From contig JAGFMI010000025.1 in assembly GCA_021030905.1 (NCBI GenBank), positions 62,001 to 126,000 on the forward strand: DNA of 64,000 nucleotides, in the 5' to 3' direction. The notes under the pieces were generated by a model. The model ran no database searches, was not told the origin of the DNA, and saw only the letters and a list, made by a program, of their open reading frames with translations. The stretch is from Pyrenula massariospora (Eukaryota > Ascomycota > Eurotiomycetes > Pyrenulales > Pyrenulaceae). This document shows positions 33,691-47,098 of this stretch, piece after piece (the stretch's first letter is position 1; every line of letters starts with the position of its first letter). The position numbers were made by a program, and so were the translations under genes.

Positions 33691-34850
33691 ATGGGATTCG
33701 TGACGAGTCTGCAAGACCAAAATGGTCGCTGGTTCCTCTCTCAAGACCCATCGGGCTGGCATCTGTCCACCGCTTCCAGCCTGCACACCTTCGCTTGTAT
33801 CGTCCTCCTCGCGGTTGGCACTATGACTGTCTCTTCTTATTTCCTCAGCTTTGCCCGCATGATCATTAGCGTCTTCGTCTTACCTGGAAAATCTGTATGT
33901 CCCACACGTTGTCCCATCAAGCTTCCGTGCCCATCTCCACGCTAGTCTCTAAGTTGGCCATTCTGCAGCTTAATAAATTAGCACCACGGGGCAGCTACGC
34001 CCTCATTACTGGCTCTAGCGATGGCATCGGAGCCGCCTACGCTCACGCCCTTGCCGCGAAAGGCTATAATCTAGTCCTCGTTTCTCGTACGGCCTCCAAG
34101 CTCGCCACACTCTCTACCACAATCTACACCAAACACCCCAACATCAAGATCTCCACCCTCCCCCTCGACTTCTCCACCGCAACCTCCTTATCTGCCCTTG
34201 ATCCCCTCTCCAACCTCCTCGCCGACAAAGAAGTCTCCATCCTAATCAACAACGTTGGTCTCTCCCACTCCATCCCGGTCCCTTTCTCCGAAACCACAGA
34301 CCAAGAGCTCTCCTCCATCATCACAATCAACTGCCTCGCCACCCTCCGCGTCACCCAACTCGTCCTCCCGGGCATGCTCACTCGCCGCCGGGGCCTCATC
34401 CTAACGATGGGCTCCTTTGGCGGGCTCCTCCCCACCCCCCTCCTGGCCACATACTCCGCCAGCAAGGCTTTTCTGCAAAATTGGTCGTCGGCGCTCGCGG
34501 CCGAGCTCGAACCCCGGTATCCTGGTATCTGCGTGCATTTCGTGCACAGCTACCTGGTGACGAGCGCGATGAGCAAGATCAAGCGCGCGTCGTGGCTGAT
34601 ACCGAACGAGCGGGACTTTGTGAAGGCGACGCTGGCCAAGGTTGGGAGGAGGGGTGGGGCGCTGGGTTATGCCTGGAGTGGAAGCCCCTACTGGAGTCAC
34701 AGCGTGATGGAGTGGGGTTTGCTGGCGTTTGTTGGGGCTTATGCGAAGGTAGCCGCTAAGGTGAACAGAGGGATGCACGAAGGGATTAGGAAGAGGGCTT
34801 TGAGGAAAGCGGAGAGAGAGAAGGCAGAGAAGGGGAACAAAGCGAGTTGA
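33691..34850 (+). CDS. ifa38: Very-long-chain 3-ketoacyl-CoA reductase
   Basis: Two exons: 33691-33894 and 33969-34850; 361 residues. The 74-nt intron has a GTATGT donor. This ER-membrane SDR reduces 3-ketoacyl-CoA with NADPH in the fatty-acid elongation cycle feeding sphingolipids. It shows an N-terminal hydrophobic segment (ASSLHTFACIVLLAVGTM), the family's FVLPGKS junction, the cofactor motif TGSSDGIG, NNVGLSHSIPVPF, and the catalytic YSASK. The C-terminus is strongly basic. The start at 33691 gives a typical short lumenal leader; an upstream in-frame ATG at 33583 is possible but would add a polyproline run. Confidence 0.92.
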
Positions 34851-35041
34851 GGGGAGTCTGGCAGATTTGATTGCTAGGTTTCGCCCGGGACAGCGGCGCA
34901 AGTGCGACTCAAGAGCGGGAACGGCTCACCTCTGCTGATCAAAGGACTATAGGTCACGTCTCAGCATTCTCGACAGACTTCTAAAAGGGGCAAAGAATGT
35001 TCGAAGAATTCTATACAGAGCAAAAATTAATGTCAAAAGTC

Positions 35042-36874
<1,833 letters not shown>

Positions 36875-37952
36875 ATGGCTCCTGATGGTTGCGCGCTCTT
36901 CACACTCCCAAATGAGGTATGCACTAGGTCCTATCCGCCGTCGAGTCCAGATTCTCAAAAGCATCCATGTTCCTCTTCACCCGTGGACCAACTAACTAAT
37001 ACCACCTAGATTCTGGTAGTCATACTCTCGTCCTTTCCTACCAGATCTCTCCTGCCTTATGCTTCCGTATCGTACCGCTTCCACTCCCTCATCTTGCGGA
37101 TTATCCACTTCCGTCTTCTTCAAGCAGCCGATATGCCAGAGTACAAAGTCATGCTTGAATCTTTCTTCCCGGCGAACAAGATGACGGCACCGTGGAGCTA
37201 CCTCAATTATCTAGGCACGGACGGTCTGAGCTCGAAACACGAAGGAGAAGGAAGCTTATATGAAGGCTGCGATGGCGCAGGCGGACGGTTTGCAAAGCTC
37301 AGTGGCTTGTACAGCCGTTTCCGGCCGGAAGACAAGGCTGCTGTTAGGAGACCTCGACCGAGAGGTTATGGACCAAGCTCAGTTGTCGAATCTGCGAGCG
37401 AGGGATATGATGAGGTCGTCAAGATCGAACATCAATTCAATCTGGACAGCCATGAGCTTTTCGGGCAGCTGCAGACAGTGGTCAGCCTTGCAAAATTAGG
37501 TCCGGTCAGAGGCGTCTCGTTAGCCTTGACCAGTATCACGGAGTCTAGGACGTTCCGTGTCTTCAGAGAATGGTTGGCAGAGCGGGCCGCTCAGGAGCTC
37601 GATCTGCGCGAGAAGCAACATGCAGCCGGATATGAGCCTTTAGAGCAAGATCCGAGCATCGCTTGGGTGGATTTTCACAAAAATGTCGGACTGAAAGTCA
37701 AAGTTAAGGAGAAAAAATGGCAGCGTGCAGCGCCTCTTATTATCGCAGCCGATGAAGATCGCCCGGTGTCCTATTCCTTCGAAATTGAAGGTACCACATA
37801 CTCTTATTACTAGCATACTCGTTGCTAATATTTGGGCAGAGGTCTTTATCCGCACAACCCGGTTGCTGTTAGCCCTCGAAAAGTCGCTAGAGGAGCAATC
37901 TTCCGATATCTCAGGCAAGGCCATGATCATCGGCTCGTTTCGAATAGCTTGA
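36875..37952 (+). CDS. F-box-like domain protein
   Basis: Three exons: 36875-36916, 37010-37790 and 37840-37952; 311 residues. The N-terminus reads as an F-box: FTLPNEILVVILSSFPTRSL then PYASVSYRFHSLILRI, with intron 1 (93 nt, tandem CTAACTAAT branch) splitting it after LPNE. Intron 2 (49 nt, TTGCTAAT branch) replaces an early stop and yields a conserved-looking end, EVFIRTTRLLLALEKS ... AMIIGSFRIA. F-box proteins link substrates to SCF ubiquitin ligases through Skp1; the target here is unknown. The rest resembles a family of fungal F-box proteins of about 300 residues. Confidence 0.82.
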
Positions 37953-38677
37953 AATAATCAATTCTCGAGTCTATAGACAAGTATAGACAAGACTATTGAG
38001 CCCCCATCGAATAGTTCGAGGCCGAAATGGCATTGGAACTACCGCACACTCCTTCACGACGAGACGGAGAGCTTTTCGATCCTCGGCTACACGATAAGGA
38101 ATCTGATGTTAAATCTAAAGATCTGATTAGATCTTCTTCGACGGCTCGTATTCCAAGTAAGTTGTAGCTTGCGTAGAGAATAATTGACTCGTGAAATCAG
38201 CGGTGGAGTTCACGTCACTTCATAATCGACATTGCTGTGAATGCTGTAGAAGTGGATACAGGCTTTGAAAGACTGCTTCAATCAGACGTTGGCAGAGGTT
38301 GGCCGCTGGTTACCGAAGTTTTTTGATTCCTCAACGATGTGATTGTTACTTTGGCAATTGAAATTAGGATGACCATTTAGCGCGACGAAATTCAGGTTGT
38401 GCTTCTTGAAACAGCGCTGTTGGGTTAGATTTCCTACACCATTACACGTCTTGAGATGCATGGTTGCGTCTCCCAAAGGGATACCTGCAAGTACAGCAGG
38501 TTCAGAACTTGATGAAACGCGTCACTGCGATGAATATCTGGTAAACACTAATCATTTCCTGCCGTAGAGGTAGTAATCCCCGAAAACATTCACGAGGCCG
38601 TTATAACGTAACATTCCTGACCGTTATTGCACCATGTAGTCCACCTTTCCAATGAACTTTTGAACTCCGCCCAAGAT
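37953..38677. other. Intergenic region, F-box gene/Clr5 gene 3
   Basis: This 725-base convergent interval holds both 3' ends. Small frames only; no RNA gene or repeat recognised. Confidence 0.45.
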
Positions 38678-40891
38678 TCAGTACGACGTGAAAACCTCCA
38701 CCTTCCAGCTCGAGTGCTTCTCTGCATCCTTCATAAGGTTTTCCACTTCGGTCATCTCCTCTGATCGACCCTTTTCTTCCAAGAAATTTACCAGCTCTTC
38801 CTTGCTCCCGTTAGTGTATGGGTGATGTGGCCCAAGCATGGTAAATCGGTGCTGAAACACCTTCCGCATAATCTCCAAGCGCTCATCGTCGGACCCTTCC
38901 ACCTTGACGAGGACTGTCTCACTAAGCCGTCGGCAGCACTCAAGGTGCATTGGATGTTTTACGCCAAGGACACAGCGACTGATGTATTCTGCACGGCGGT
39001 GGATTCCTAGTGCCTCTTTGTAATCTTGCAAGTTTGTCAAGACGCGGGCACGGGCAGTAAGGGCAGCAATAGTGACAAGGTGGGTCTGTGAGAGCGTGCC
39101 TGAAGCAAGTTTGTAGAGCTCTTCAAGATTCGGTTTAGCCCCTTCATTATCTTGGTCGCAAAGTTGACAAAAAGACCAAGCATAGAGAGCTGCAATAGCG
39201 TGGGTGGATGCCCGCCCAAGTTCCTCAGAGATTGAATTATAAGCCGAGCAAAGATCCTCAGCAAACGGATATTCTGAATTGTTCTTGATAGCAAGCTTTT
39301 TAAGACCTTCGGCGACCACAAGGATGGGGTCTTTGGGCGATAACTTGCCTCGAAGAAGCATGTAGGCATCATGGATGAGAATGAATGCTATGTCTTGTTG
39401 GCCCACACAATGAAGAATCGACATTAGAGCAATCTGGCTTGTGAGAATTTGAGGGTCTTTCAGGCTTATCATCTCGTTGAAAGTCTCAGTTGCATTTCGT
39501 AAAGCAATGTGATAACGGCCATAGCATCCTTCATGTGAATAGAATGCAGCCATGAAACCGTAAGAGAGCCATCTTCCAGAAAAATGACCAGGAGACGCCA
39601 CTGTGTCGGGCAATTCCCCCTCCTCTCGTCCCATGAGGGCTAGATTTGGGAGAGATGTTTCTGGAGAAGGTAAAGATTGCCGACGGTCACTAGGAGTCGA
39701 GAAACGTTGCGATTCGGAAGGAGGAGAACGCGACATTACTGGTCTGTGAATGGAGGAATCCTGAGGAGACATGAGGACAGGTGTCACAATGTTCAAAGCT
39801 TCTTCCATGGCAGGGGTCAGCCCAGACGGAGAAATATCGCTATCGCCAACGAGTTCAGGAGTAGACCCTGCTAAAGCGCAAAAGTGGTTCGAAACTTGCT
39901 CCAGGTTCTTTTCTAATTTCAAGATTTCGCAGCCAAAGGATTTTGGCCGATGACCATTCCACCCAGCCTCCGTGAAATGGATACTATGCAATGAGCCTCG
40001 CGTTCCGGGTGGGCTTGCATCATTCTGTGGAGGAGCCTGTGCATGTTTATTGTCGCTAGATCTCGCTCCAAGGGTTCGGGATGGCTGCGGAACTTCCTTC
40101 ACAGGGGATGGCACCTGATCTAAACTCGTAGAATTTCTGTTGTCGGTCCGGGCCTCAGCACTCGGGCTCTGGGCATTCTGCTCATTGCTGGTGTCGTGAT
40201 CGACCTATGCGTTAATGTCAGAAATCCATCAGTAAAAACAAGCCTTGTATAACGAAGCTTTGCGCGGACTTTTAGAACATGGTGATTGTTCGAAGGGGAA
40301 GAAGGGGGATGAACTCTGCTCGGCCGTTCTACTAACCATGACGTAAGATTCAGCTATATCTTTCTCATCCTCTACGTGCTTTGCTCTTGAGTTGGCAGCA
40401 ATTCTTTGGTCGGGGTCTCCCATCGGATGCTCGTCACCGCGAGACTTTCGCTTTCGAGAAGTCGGTCCAGTTTGGGAATCGGGAGCCTGCTCAGTCGAAC
40501 CAGTCGCTTTTTCCGTAGGCTGGATCGTCCTCTTCCTCATTCCCCTGCCGGCAAACCAGCCATGTAAGCATGGTGTTGGTTGAGAAATAGATACGGAGAA
40601 AGCAATTACCATTGACCAAGTCTAGTCTTGTACATACGCTCCCTTGATGTCTAGAGTTAGCAAGGCGGAAACGAGGTAGCCTCTTCATTGTTGGTCGTAC
40701 GTTGCTCCAAATTTATACTTCTCGTCCATCAGGTGCTTGACAGAGCGAAGCGAAAAGTTCCCGCCGAGATACAATCGCTTGATCTCTTCTCGATGCCGTT
40801 CCCAGTCTCCAGGTTGCGGACCTCTGCTCACCGAGGAAAGGTGGCGATGATGCCCAGGCGGGTGCAACACATGTTCGGAACGACCGTCCAT
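38678..40891 (-). CDS. Clr5-domain protein 3
   Basis: Four exons: 40891-40701, 40642-40610, 40544-40337 and 40204-38678; 652 residues. The Clr5 domain at about 25-83 is spread over three exons: PGDWERHREEIKRLYLGG, SVKHLMDEKYKFGA, then a 33-nt exon (ERMYKTRLGQ) and WGMRKR. Introns are 58, 65 and 132 nt, with CTAAC or ATTAAC branch points where visible. Residues 85-300 are Ser/Pro/Glu-rich and disordered, including a basic run TSRKRKSR. The C-terminal 350 residues are alpha-helical with TPR-like repeats (e.g. TIAALTARARVLTNLQDYKEA split over neighbouring helices). The architecture is the same as in Clr5 gene 1. Function is unknown. Confidence 0.83.
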
Positions 40892-42778
40892 AGCGAGAGC
40901 TGCGAGGATGTGGGCGGGGACTACTATCTAAGGAGTGTGGTGCCACTGTGGAGGGTTTGCAGCACCAATCTGGGTCCGTGAGCACATGTGTTGAACAAGA
41001 ATGACAGAGCAGCGCGGTCCTAGAACAGGACTTGATGCTCTGAAGCGGGTTATTTGTCCTGCGCGACGAGGGTCGTGCCCAGCGAGGGTCTTCGGAGAAG
41101 GTCCGTGATTGGCGAATCAGCTGCAGCTGCACCATTCTCTCGTGTGGCAGCCTTGTGCCACCACACGCGCGCCGCTGAGTGGCTCAGCCGCTGCATCAGG
41201 CTATTGGGAGCACATATTGCCCGGCAGACTCCACGTGGAGGCGAATTTTGCGAAGTTTGCACGTCGCCTTTGCAAGAAATCCATAGCGCCCATCTAGTGT
41301 AGAGCGGTGGATCTCAGCGACTCGGTCACCTGCATGGCGGGCTTAGTTGGGCAGCAGTATGCTGGATTCGCAGCGAGAGCGCTTGGCGGGCGGTGGAGGG
41401 CATTAAGCAGGCAGACCGCCATCTTTCTTCTCGCAGGACCTCCCAAAAGAAATTCTCCAGAGTGAAACCTGCGCAATGCACGACGAACTCCTCCTGCACC
41501 GTCCTTTTCTCGCCCACACACAAGCTTTCATGCCGAGTCGGCCCATTAGGTTCTTCCCGGCTCGGAGTCCGGAAGCCCCCTTTCCGTGGACTCCACCCGG
41601 TCCCCGAAGGAAGGAACTTTGACGGTGAGGAGCTCGTTGGGGCAGATCTTCTCTCGCGGCGTAAAGATGTAATAGCGGTCTGGTCGACCAACTGCCCTCC
41701 ATCACTAGATTGAAGCTACTGGGCCACTTGTCTTCCACTGCCCGCAAAACTTGGGCCTAATTCTTCTCGTGGTTGCCGACCGTAACAAATCCATCACGTG
41801 GGTCCCAGGCCCGAGAGGTATCTGGAGCTTGAGAAGGCCGAAAGCGGTGGATTTGAAGGGCAATGATCTGGGTGATGGCCGTGGCTCAGTGTACGAATAT
41901 CGCTAGACAAAATGCAGGGGGGTTGAGAACAGGTTTTTTGGAAAGAGCCGATTATGGATTCCAACTTTGATCAACATTGCTTCAAAAAACCCTTGAAACA
42001 ACACTGACAGCTCTCAAAATGGCTTAAGAGCTAGCATGTCAAACTCCTCCCGGAGCCTTTCACCCGAAGCTCTGCTATGCTGTAATCTATTTGGGAAAGT
42101 TCGTGTCAAACGCATAAACTTAAGGCGATCCTGCTTCGATGACTTGTCACTGCGATATCAGATCGAAGAGCAGAAACTGGCTTCATACATTAAACGTTCA
42201 TTACGATTTCCTCCCGCTTCAATCATTCCACTGACCCGAAACGCTCACCTCACAATTGGAGCAAGCTCTTGAACAAGTCATAATTGAAAGCTTGAGGATG
42301 GGGGTTTGGGCAGACACAAAGGCTACGCAGAATCCTGACGGCGATAGATTCGACCAAGCCAGCAAATTCTGATGACCAAAGCCGTCCAAACACCACATGG
42401 GCTCTGGGAAAGGCAAGAGATGATGCGGTTTCAGTTTCTGTGATTTGCCATCTTTCATGTAAGTTCTTATGAAATGTGTTGAAAAGGGTATCCCGTGATT
42501 CTCTCTGGACATTTTGCTTCCTGACTGTTCACAATTTAAACGCACTCCTCCGTATGGTGACTGTTGAAGTACCGCTGAAGATGACCGCCCCTTTTTCCGC
42601 CGACTGGTACAAGGCGTGCGCAACAGAAATCATTGTGCAATTTGAACATTAGATCATACTAATGGCATATGAGCTTTTGATTCACGCAAAGGCGTCTGGG
42701 CAAATTCAGATGGTCACGTACCCACATGTCGCTGTATCTCGCCTCCTTTCTCTTCTTGAGTCTGACGGATTTATGCAT
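40892..42778. other. 1.9-kb interval, no gene recognised
   Basis: Several open frames overlap on both strands around 41.0-41.75 kb and a minus frame at 42219-42623 is 134 codons long. None has a recognisable family, and the overlapping ones exclude each other. Part of it is the promoter of Clr5 gene 3. Confidence 0.4.
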
Positions 42779-43072
42779 TTATCCCCAATTATTCTTGTTC
42801 ATATACCATGTTGAGTTGTCTTGTGCTCCTGCAGAAGCCAGATGGGACTGTCCTACTGTGTCGTCTGTTCCAGGTTGAGATGTAGTGGGCGGCATTTGTT
42901 TGCTTGATTGGACATGAGATGCTTCATTTTGAGGCTCAAGTTAGGCTGTGGCCAAACAAATATATCTCGATTGATGCTTACCATTATGATTCAATTGATT
43001 CGTAGCTTTTTGGAAGCTAGTTTGACCTGTGGCCGATGCGTTATTTCGCGGAGTTGAGGCAGGCTGAGGCAT
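42779..43072 (-). CDS. Candidate small Ser/Thr/Gln/Asn-rich protein
   Basis: Weak candidate. ATG 43072 opens exon 43072-42982; a 60-nt intron (42981-42922) with GTAAGC donor and GCCTAAC branch point joins exon 42921-42779, giving 77 residues. The product (MPQPASTPRNNASATGQ ... NKNNWG) is rich in Ser, Thr, Gln, Asn and has no recognised domain or signal peptide. The consistent splice signals and a clean frame over the junction are the only support. It may be part of a longer or decayed gene. Confidence 0.3.
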
Positions 43073-45189
43073 GGTGGTGAAAATTTTGCTAGTAGCTGAT
43101 CGGAGGACAGTGCGAGGAACGTGCTGCAGATTTAAATAAATATCAAATAGCTAAAAGGATAAGCCCGAGCGTGCGGCTCTTTTGATGCAGATGCGTGGAA
43201 ACCCACCAGATTGATCAGGAGTGGTGGGGACTTTGGTTCTTGTGGGAGTTTGGCACTACTTATGTAGCGAGTCCTCACTGGACGGAATGTACGGCAGGCG
43301 TTGTGAAACACACCTAGGGGATATTGCCCGAGGAAAATCGGAAGACAAAGTTAGAGAGCTGACGCCTTGATAGTAGGCCTACTGCCTATTACCGAGTAGA
43401 AGTTTACAGCTGATGAGTGGTCGACGCGGGTCGGTCATCTCCAGCGAAGCCTGTTTCATTCATCCGGCAACTCAGATAAGCAGCTCGTGAAGGCGAGCCA
43501 ATTAAGCCTGGACGATCTCATCCCCAGCCCAAGTCATGGGGCCAGCAAAGACGGCATGCCCTCAGGCCTGCATCATGGAGTAGCATTGGGTAGTGATCCT
43601 CAGACCACCACCCTGCCATCAAGCGGGTAGCGAACGCAATCACCAGAAGCAAACAAACGTCCAGGGGTGGTTGGGTTTGTAAGTCTCTGCGTGGGCTGGC
43701 TGGAAAGTATGTACTCGGCCAATTGCAGGGCGCTCGCAGCAGGTTGCTAAAAACGATCGATCTCGGCAGCAATCATACGCCAGCTCCCCATAGGCTGTGA
43801 GTGGCAAGAGAGCCCAGAAATGAGCTACAAGGCGGTTCATACGAGGATATCCTTGTAGCTTGTGAGGCAGCCCTATGCATACTCGTCTGACTTTTGGGTG
43901 AGTAATTGCATGGCCCTGCGTTCCGCACCTGGTGGCGGGCTGAAGTCAACGTTCTTGCAAGCTCTGATCAGCGTTTTTCTGTCCAAGATGATATCTCAAG
44001 AGACGATCGGTGCAATTAAAGAAGTCGAACAAGCCCATGGAGCGCGTTTTTCTTTTTCCTTCTTCGCAAGTGGACCCGAAGGCCAGAAAGCAGCGTCATT
44101 GCCTAGCGTTCAATTGCCTTGCTTCGTGATGCAATGCACTGCTCTCTTCCATGGCGGAAGTCCCTACCGAACATCGAATCAGCTCTTTGACTATTTCCAC
44201 GGATCATCCAAAGTACGAAAAGAACCGTTAGATTGATTAGAAAGAACCAATCTTCATTGCGATGAGAATCTCCTTCACAAAAAAAATCTTAGGACAGTAT
44301 ATGAAAATCGACTGTAAGCATGCTCTTAATGTGCTCTGCATCTTTCCCAGTGTTCGGCTGCCCTCATTCACTACGCTTTTCCGGGGACCACGCTTTCGAT
44401 CCAGCATAGTCTCTAGCTAAAGCAACGCTAAATATCCTGATAACTTCAATTTGTACTGTCTGACCCGTGAAAGTCGGCCTCATACTCAATGCTGTCCCGA
44501 CAACCCTCTTGTGAGGTGATGTATCAGGCCATGTACTCACCTTGCAGCAGATCAATGGTCCGACGTGTGGGAAGCGACGTCCACGGGAAGGAATGAAGCT
44601 AAATTCTAAGCCAACCGTCTACCCTAACTCAAAGCCAAGACATTTCCGCCTCGCAGAGACGTCGGCACTCCCATACTACATTTGTACATAGTCGGAAAAG
44701 ACAGGCTTCCACTATCTGACTCGTGTGCTTCAACGTTTCTCTCAATTGCTATTACGAGCAAGCTATTCAGAGCTTCTAAGCGACCGCCATTCTCACACAC
44801 ACCCGCCATAATACGTTACGTTCAAAAGCGGTCATGATACACGACTCAGTACTAGAAGGGCACTGAATTCACCGAGCCGTCTGCCGCAACGACGATTGGA
44901 TTGTGCCACTACTTCTTGGAGGTCGACCATGGCTTAGTCAGGCTCCGCTGCACAAGCTCGAAGGTCTACGGCTTCGGAGTCATAGCAGAAGCAACTACCA
45001 TGGTAGATTTTAGGCAGCGATAAGCGAATGGCCAAAGAGTATTTTGCTGACCTCGCATTGTTCAAATACGAAATCACGCTGTTACTCACGGCTTCAGGTG
45101 CTATGTTCTATCGAAAATCCATGAATGCTTTTAATCGCCCGGTTTAAGGTCCGGATCAGTCACGTAAAACTCCGTCCATCACCACCCGC
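43073..45189. other. 2.1-kb interval, no gene recognised
   Basis: A 109-codon plus frame from ATG 43910 and short minus frames near 43.6 and 44.7 kb have no family match or intron structure. I see no RNA gene. The far end contains the 3' region of the fasciclin gene. Confidence 0.4.
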
Positions 45190-47098
45190 TCAATTTCGTG
45201 CATAATTCACCGGTGGCAGCGGTTTATCCTTAGGAAAACTTGGTTTTTTGTAAAGCTTCGGTTCGTATGAATCTGGACTAGTGTCGAGCCACGAAGGCTG
45301 GTCATTTTCTTGCGGAGAAACCTCTGATATCTTGGGGACGTTTGACCGCCCATCAGTAGGAGGTGTATATGTCTGATAACTTTCCACTGCCTCGTCCCAG
45401 ACCTTAGGAACGCTGAAAGGCGATTCCATGTCACTGCGAAGGGTTGTAGGCGATAGTTCCTGTCGTTGAGTTGAGTTGAGATCATCCGATAAACAAGGGA
45501 TCTCGTAAGGAGCGGCAAGCTCTACAGGTTTATGCCATAGGCGCGGTTCCGAAGATTTCAAGATTGACCGTGATGTTTCTATTGGAGGATCAGGACGCCG
45601 ACCCTGCTGAGATTTCAAATTCCGACGACGTCGACGACAGAAGAAAACAGAAGTGATCATCAGTATAACAGCTGCCACTGAGCCCACAGCTATACCTGTA
45701 ATAGTCCCTGTCGACAGATGACTCGTCGAATTGTCCTTATCTTTGAGTGATAAAGGACGAGCTGAAGGGTCTGTCGGATCTAAGATGCTGGCATTGGTGT
45801 GTTTAGCCACACGAGCTATCTTGAAGGTCACCGGGATTATCTTACCTATCGATAATATGAAATACCCCCGAACATGTTAAGAAATCTGTTCCCGTGATTC
45901 TTGCCGCATTTATGAAAATTAATTGGCCTTGAAGAGTGATGGTGATGGGCTCTCCTAGCGCGGTCTGGAGCTGAGAATTATTGCTCAACATGGTTGAGTA
46001 CTCTACAACATTTTCGATAAGATGATAAAAGAATGTTGAATTCTGCAGCTGCGGTGTCTCGTTGTGGGCATCTGATATATTTGCCGAAATACTTGGACTA
46101 TTAGGCAGAAAACTAAAATCAAGGTCAGACTTGCTGACAAGTCGCACTTCCAAACTTACGCCATCGTGTCTTGCATGGCATCAACAGTTGAGAGCAACTG
46201 CACATGCGCCGGAGATAGAAAGCCGCTCTCATCAAGCAAGCTGACAAGATAGGTCAGTCCAGCGTCCGTAATAGCTTGACGAATAAATGTTGGAATTGCT
46301 AGAACGCTGTCGACGATGTGAATCAAACCTCCTTCGTAGATGATGTCCTGTCGAAGATTATTCATCAGTCAAACTCAATGCTCGAGGTCTCAGAGCAATA
46401 TGCCGAGCACAGAAAGGGTTCGAAGTGAGCCACAGTCCTGGCTTCGACTTGACTTTACTCTCCAGAATCGATGGATTCATGAAGACTAGTGGCACCCGAT
46501 AATGTTTTTCATTAGCCAATGAGGGCGGTGCACACATCGGAGATATGCTACATTGTCGAGGGAATGTACGCATGACGTGAAAAGTAGCGTATATTGGAAT
46601 ATTATAGCAAATGAGCTTACCGGAGTAATGATCTTGGAAGGAGCTCTATTCCGTGAGTAGAAGATATTTGACGCAACTTGCAAGCGTTGACCGCCGGTTA
46701 CATTGCTATACGCGGGATCCGTCAACAATGTCGGGAGGTATTGTGAGCCTCCATTCAATAAGGCGCCTCCATGGACGCCTTGAAGCACGTGGTACGATAA
46801 TAGTGCCTGCGTATCTGAGCCGTTGCTAAGAACATTGACAGCTCTAAAGGCGGCATCGGTAGGGGCAAGTACTGAAAAGCGTTCAGAAATATGCATAATT
46901 GTGGGCTTGTAAGTATGCCTTACTAGTGACATTGCCGGCTGACAGGGTATTGAGAAGATCTGGAAAGCCAGTAAGTAGCTTTGTGAACTGCGACAAATTC
47001 GGTTGTTCAGAAAGCTTAGACGATAGGCTGTAGTCTACAGCTCGAACAGACAAAATCCAACACAGTATGAGTATTGAATCTGTCAGCAGACTGAACAT
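45190..47098 (-). CDS. Fasciclin (FAS1) domain membrane protein
   Basis: Five exons: 47098-46924, 46871-46621, 46347-46160, 46112-45846 and 45787-45190; 492 residues. A signal peptide (about 1-20: DSILILCWILSVRA) is followed by two FAS1 domains. The first has ILAPTDAAFRAV and GGLIHIVDSVL; the second has a degenerate start (AFLPNSPS) and ends FLTCSGVFHIID. A transmembrane helix at about 321-344 precedes RRRRR and a 145-residue Pro/Ser-rich cytosolic tail. FAS1 proteins mediate cell adhesion or wall contacts. Asn-x-Ser/Thr sites are frequent in the outer part. Intron 2 is 273 nt, long for this window; the others are 47-58 nt. Confidence 0.87.

Noticed and set aside
41326-41747. Overlapping 106-121-codon frames on both strands near 41.5 kb
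   Set aside because: Mutually exclusive shadows without domain, start context or introns.
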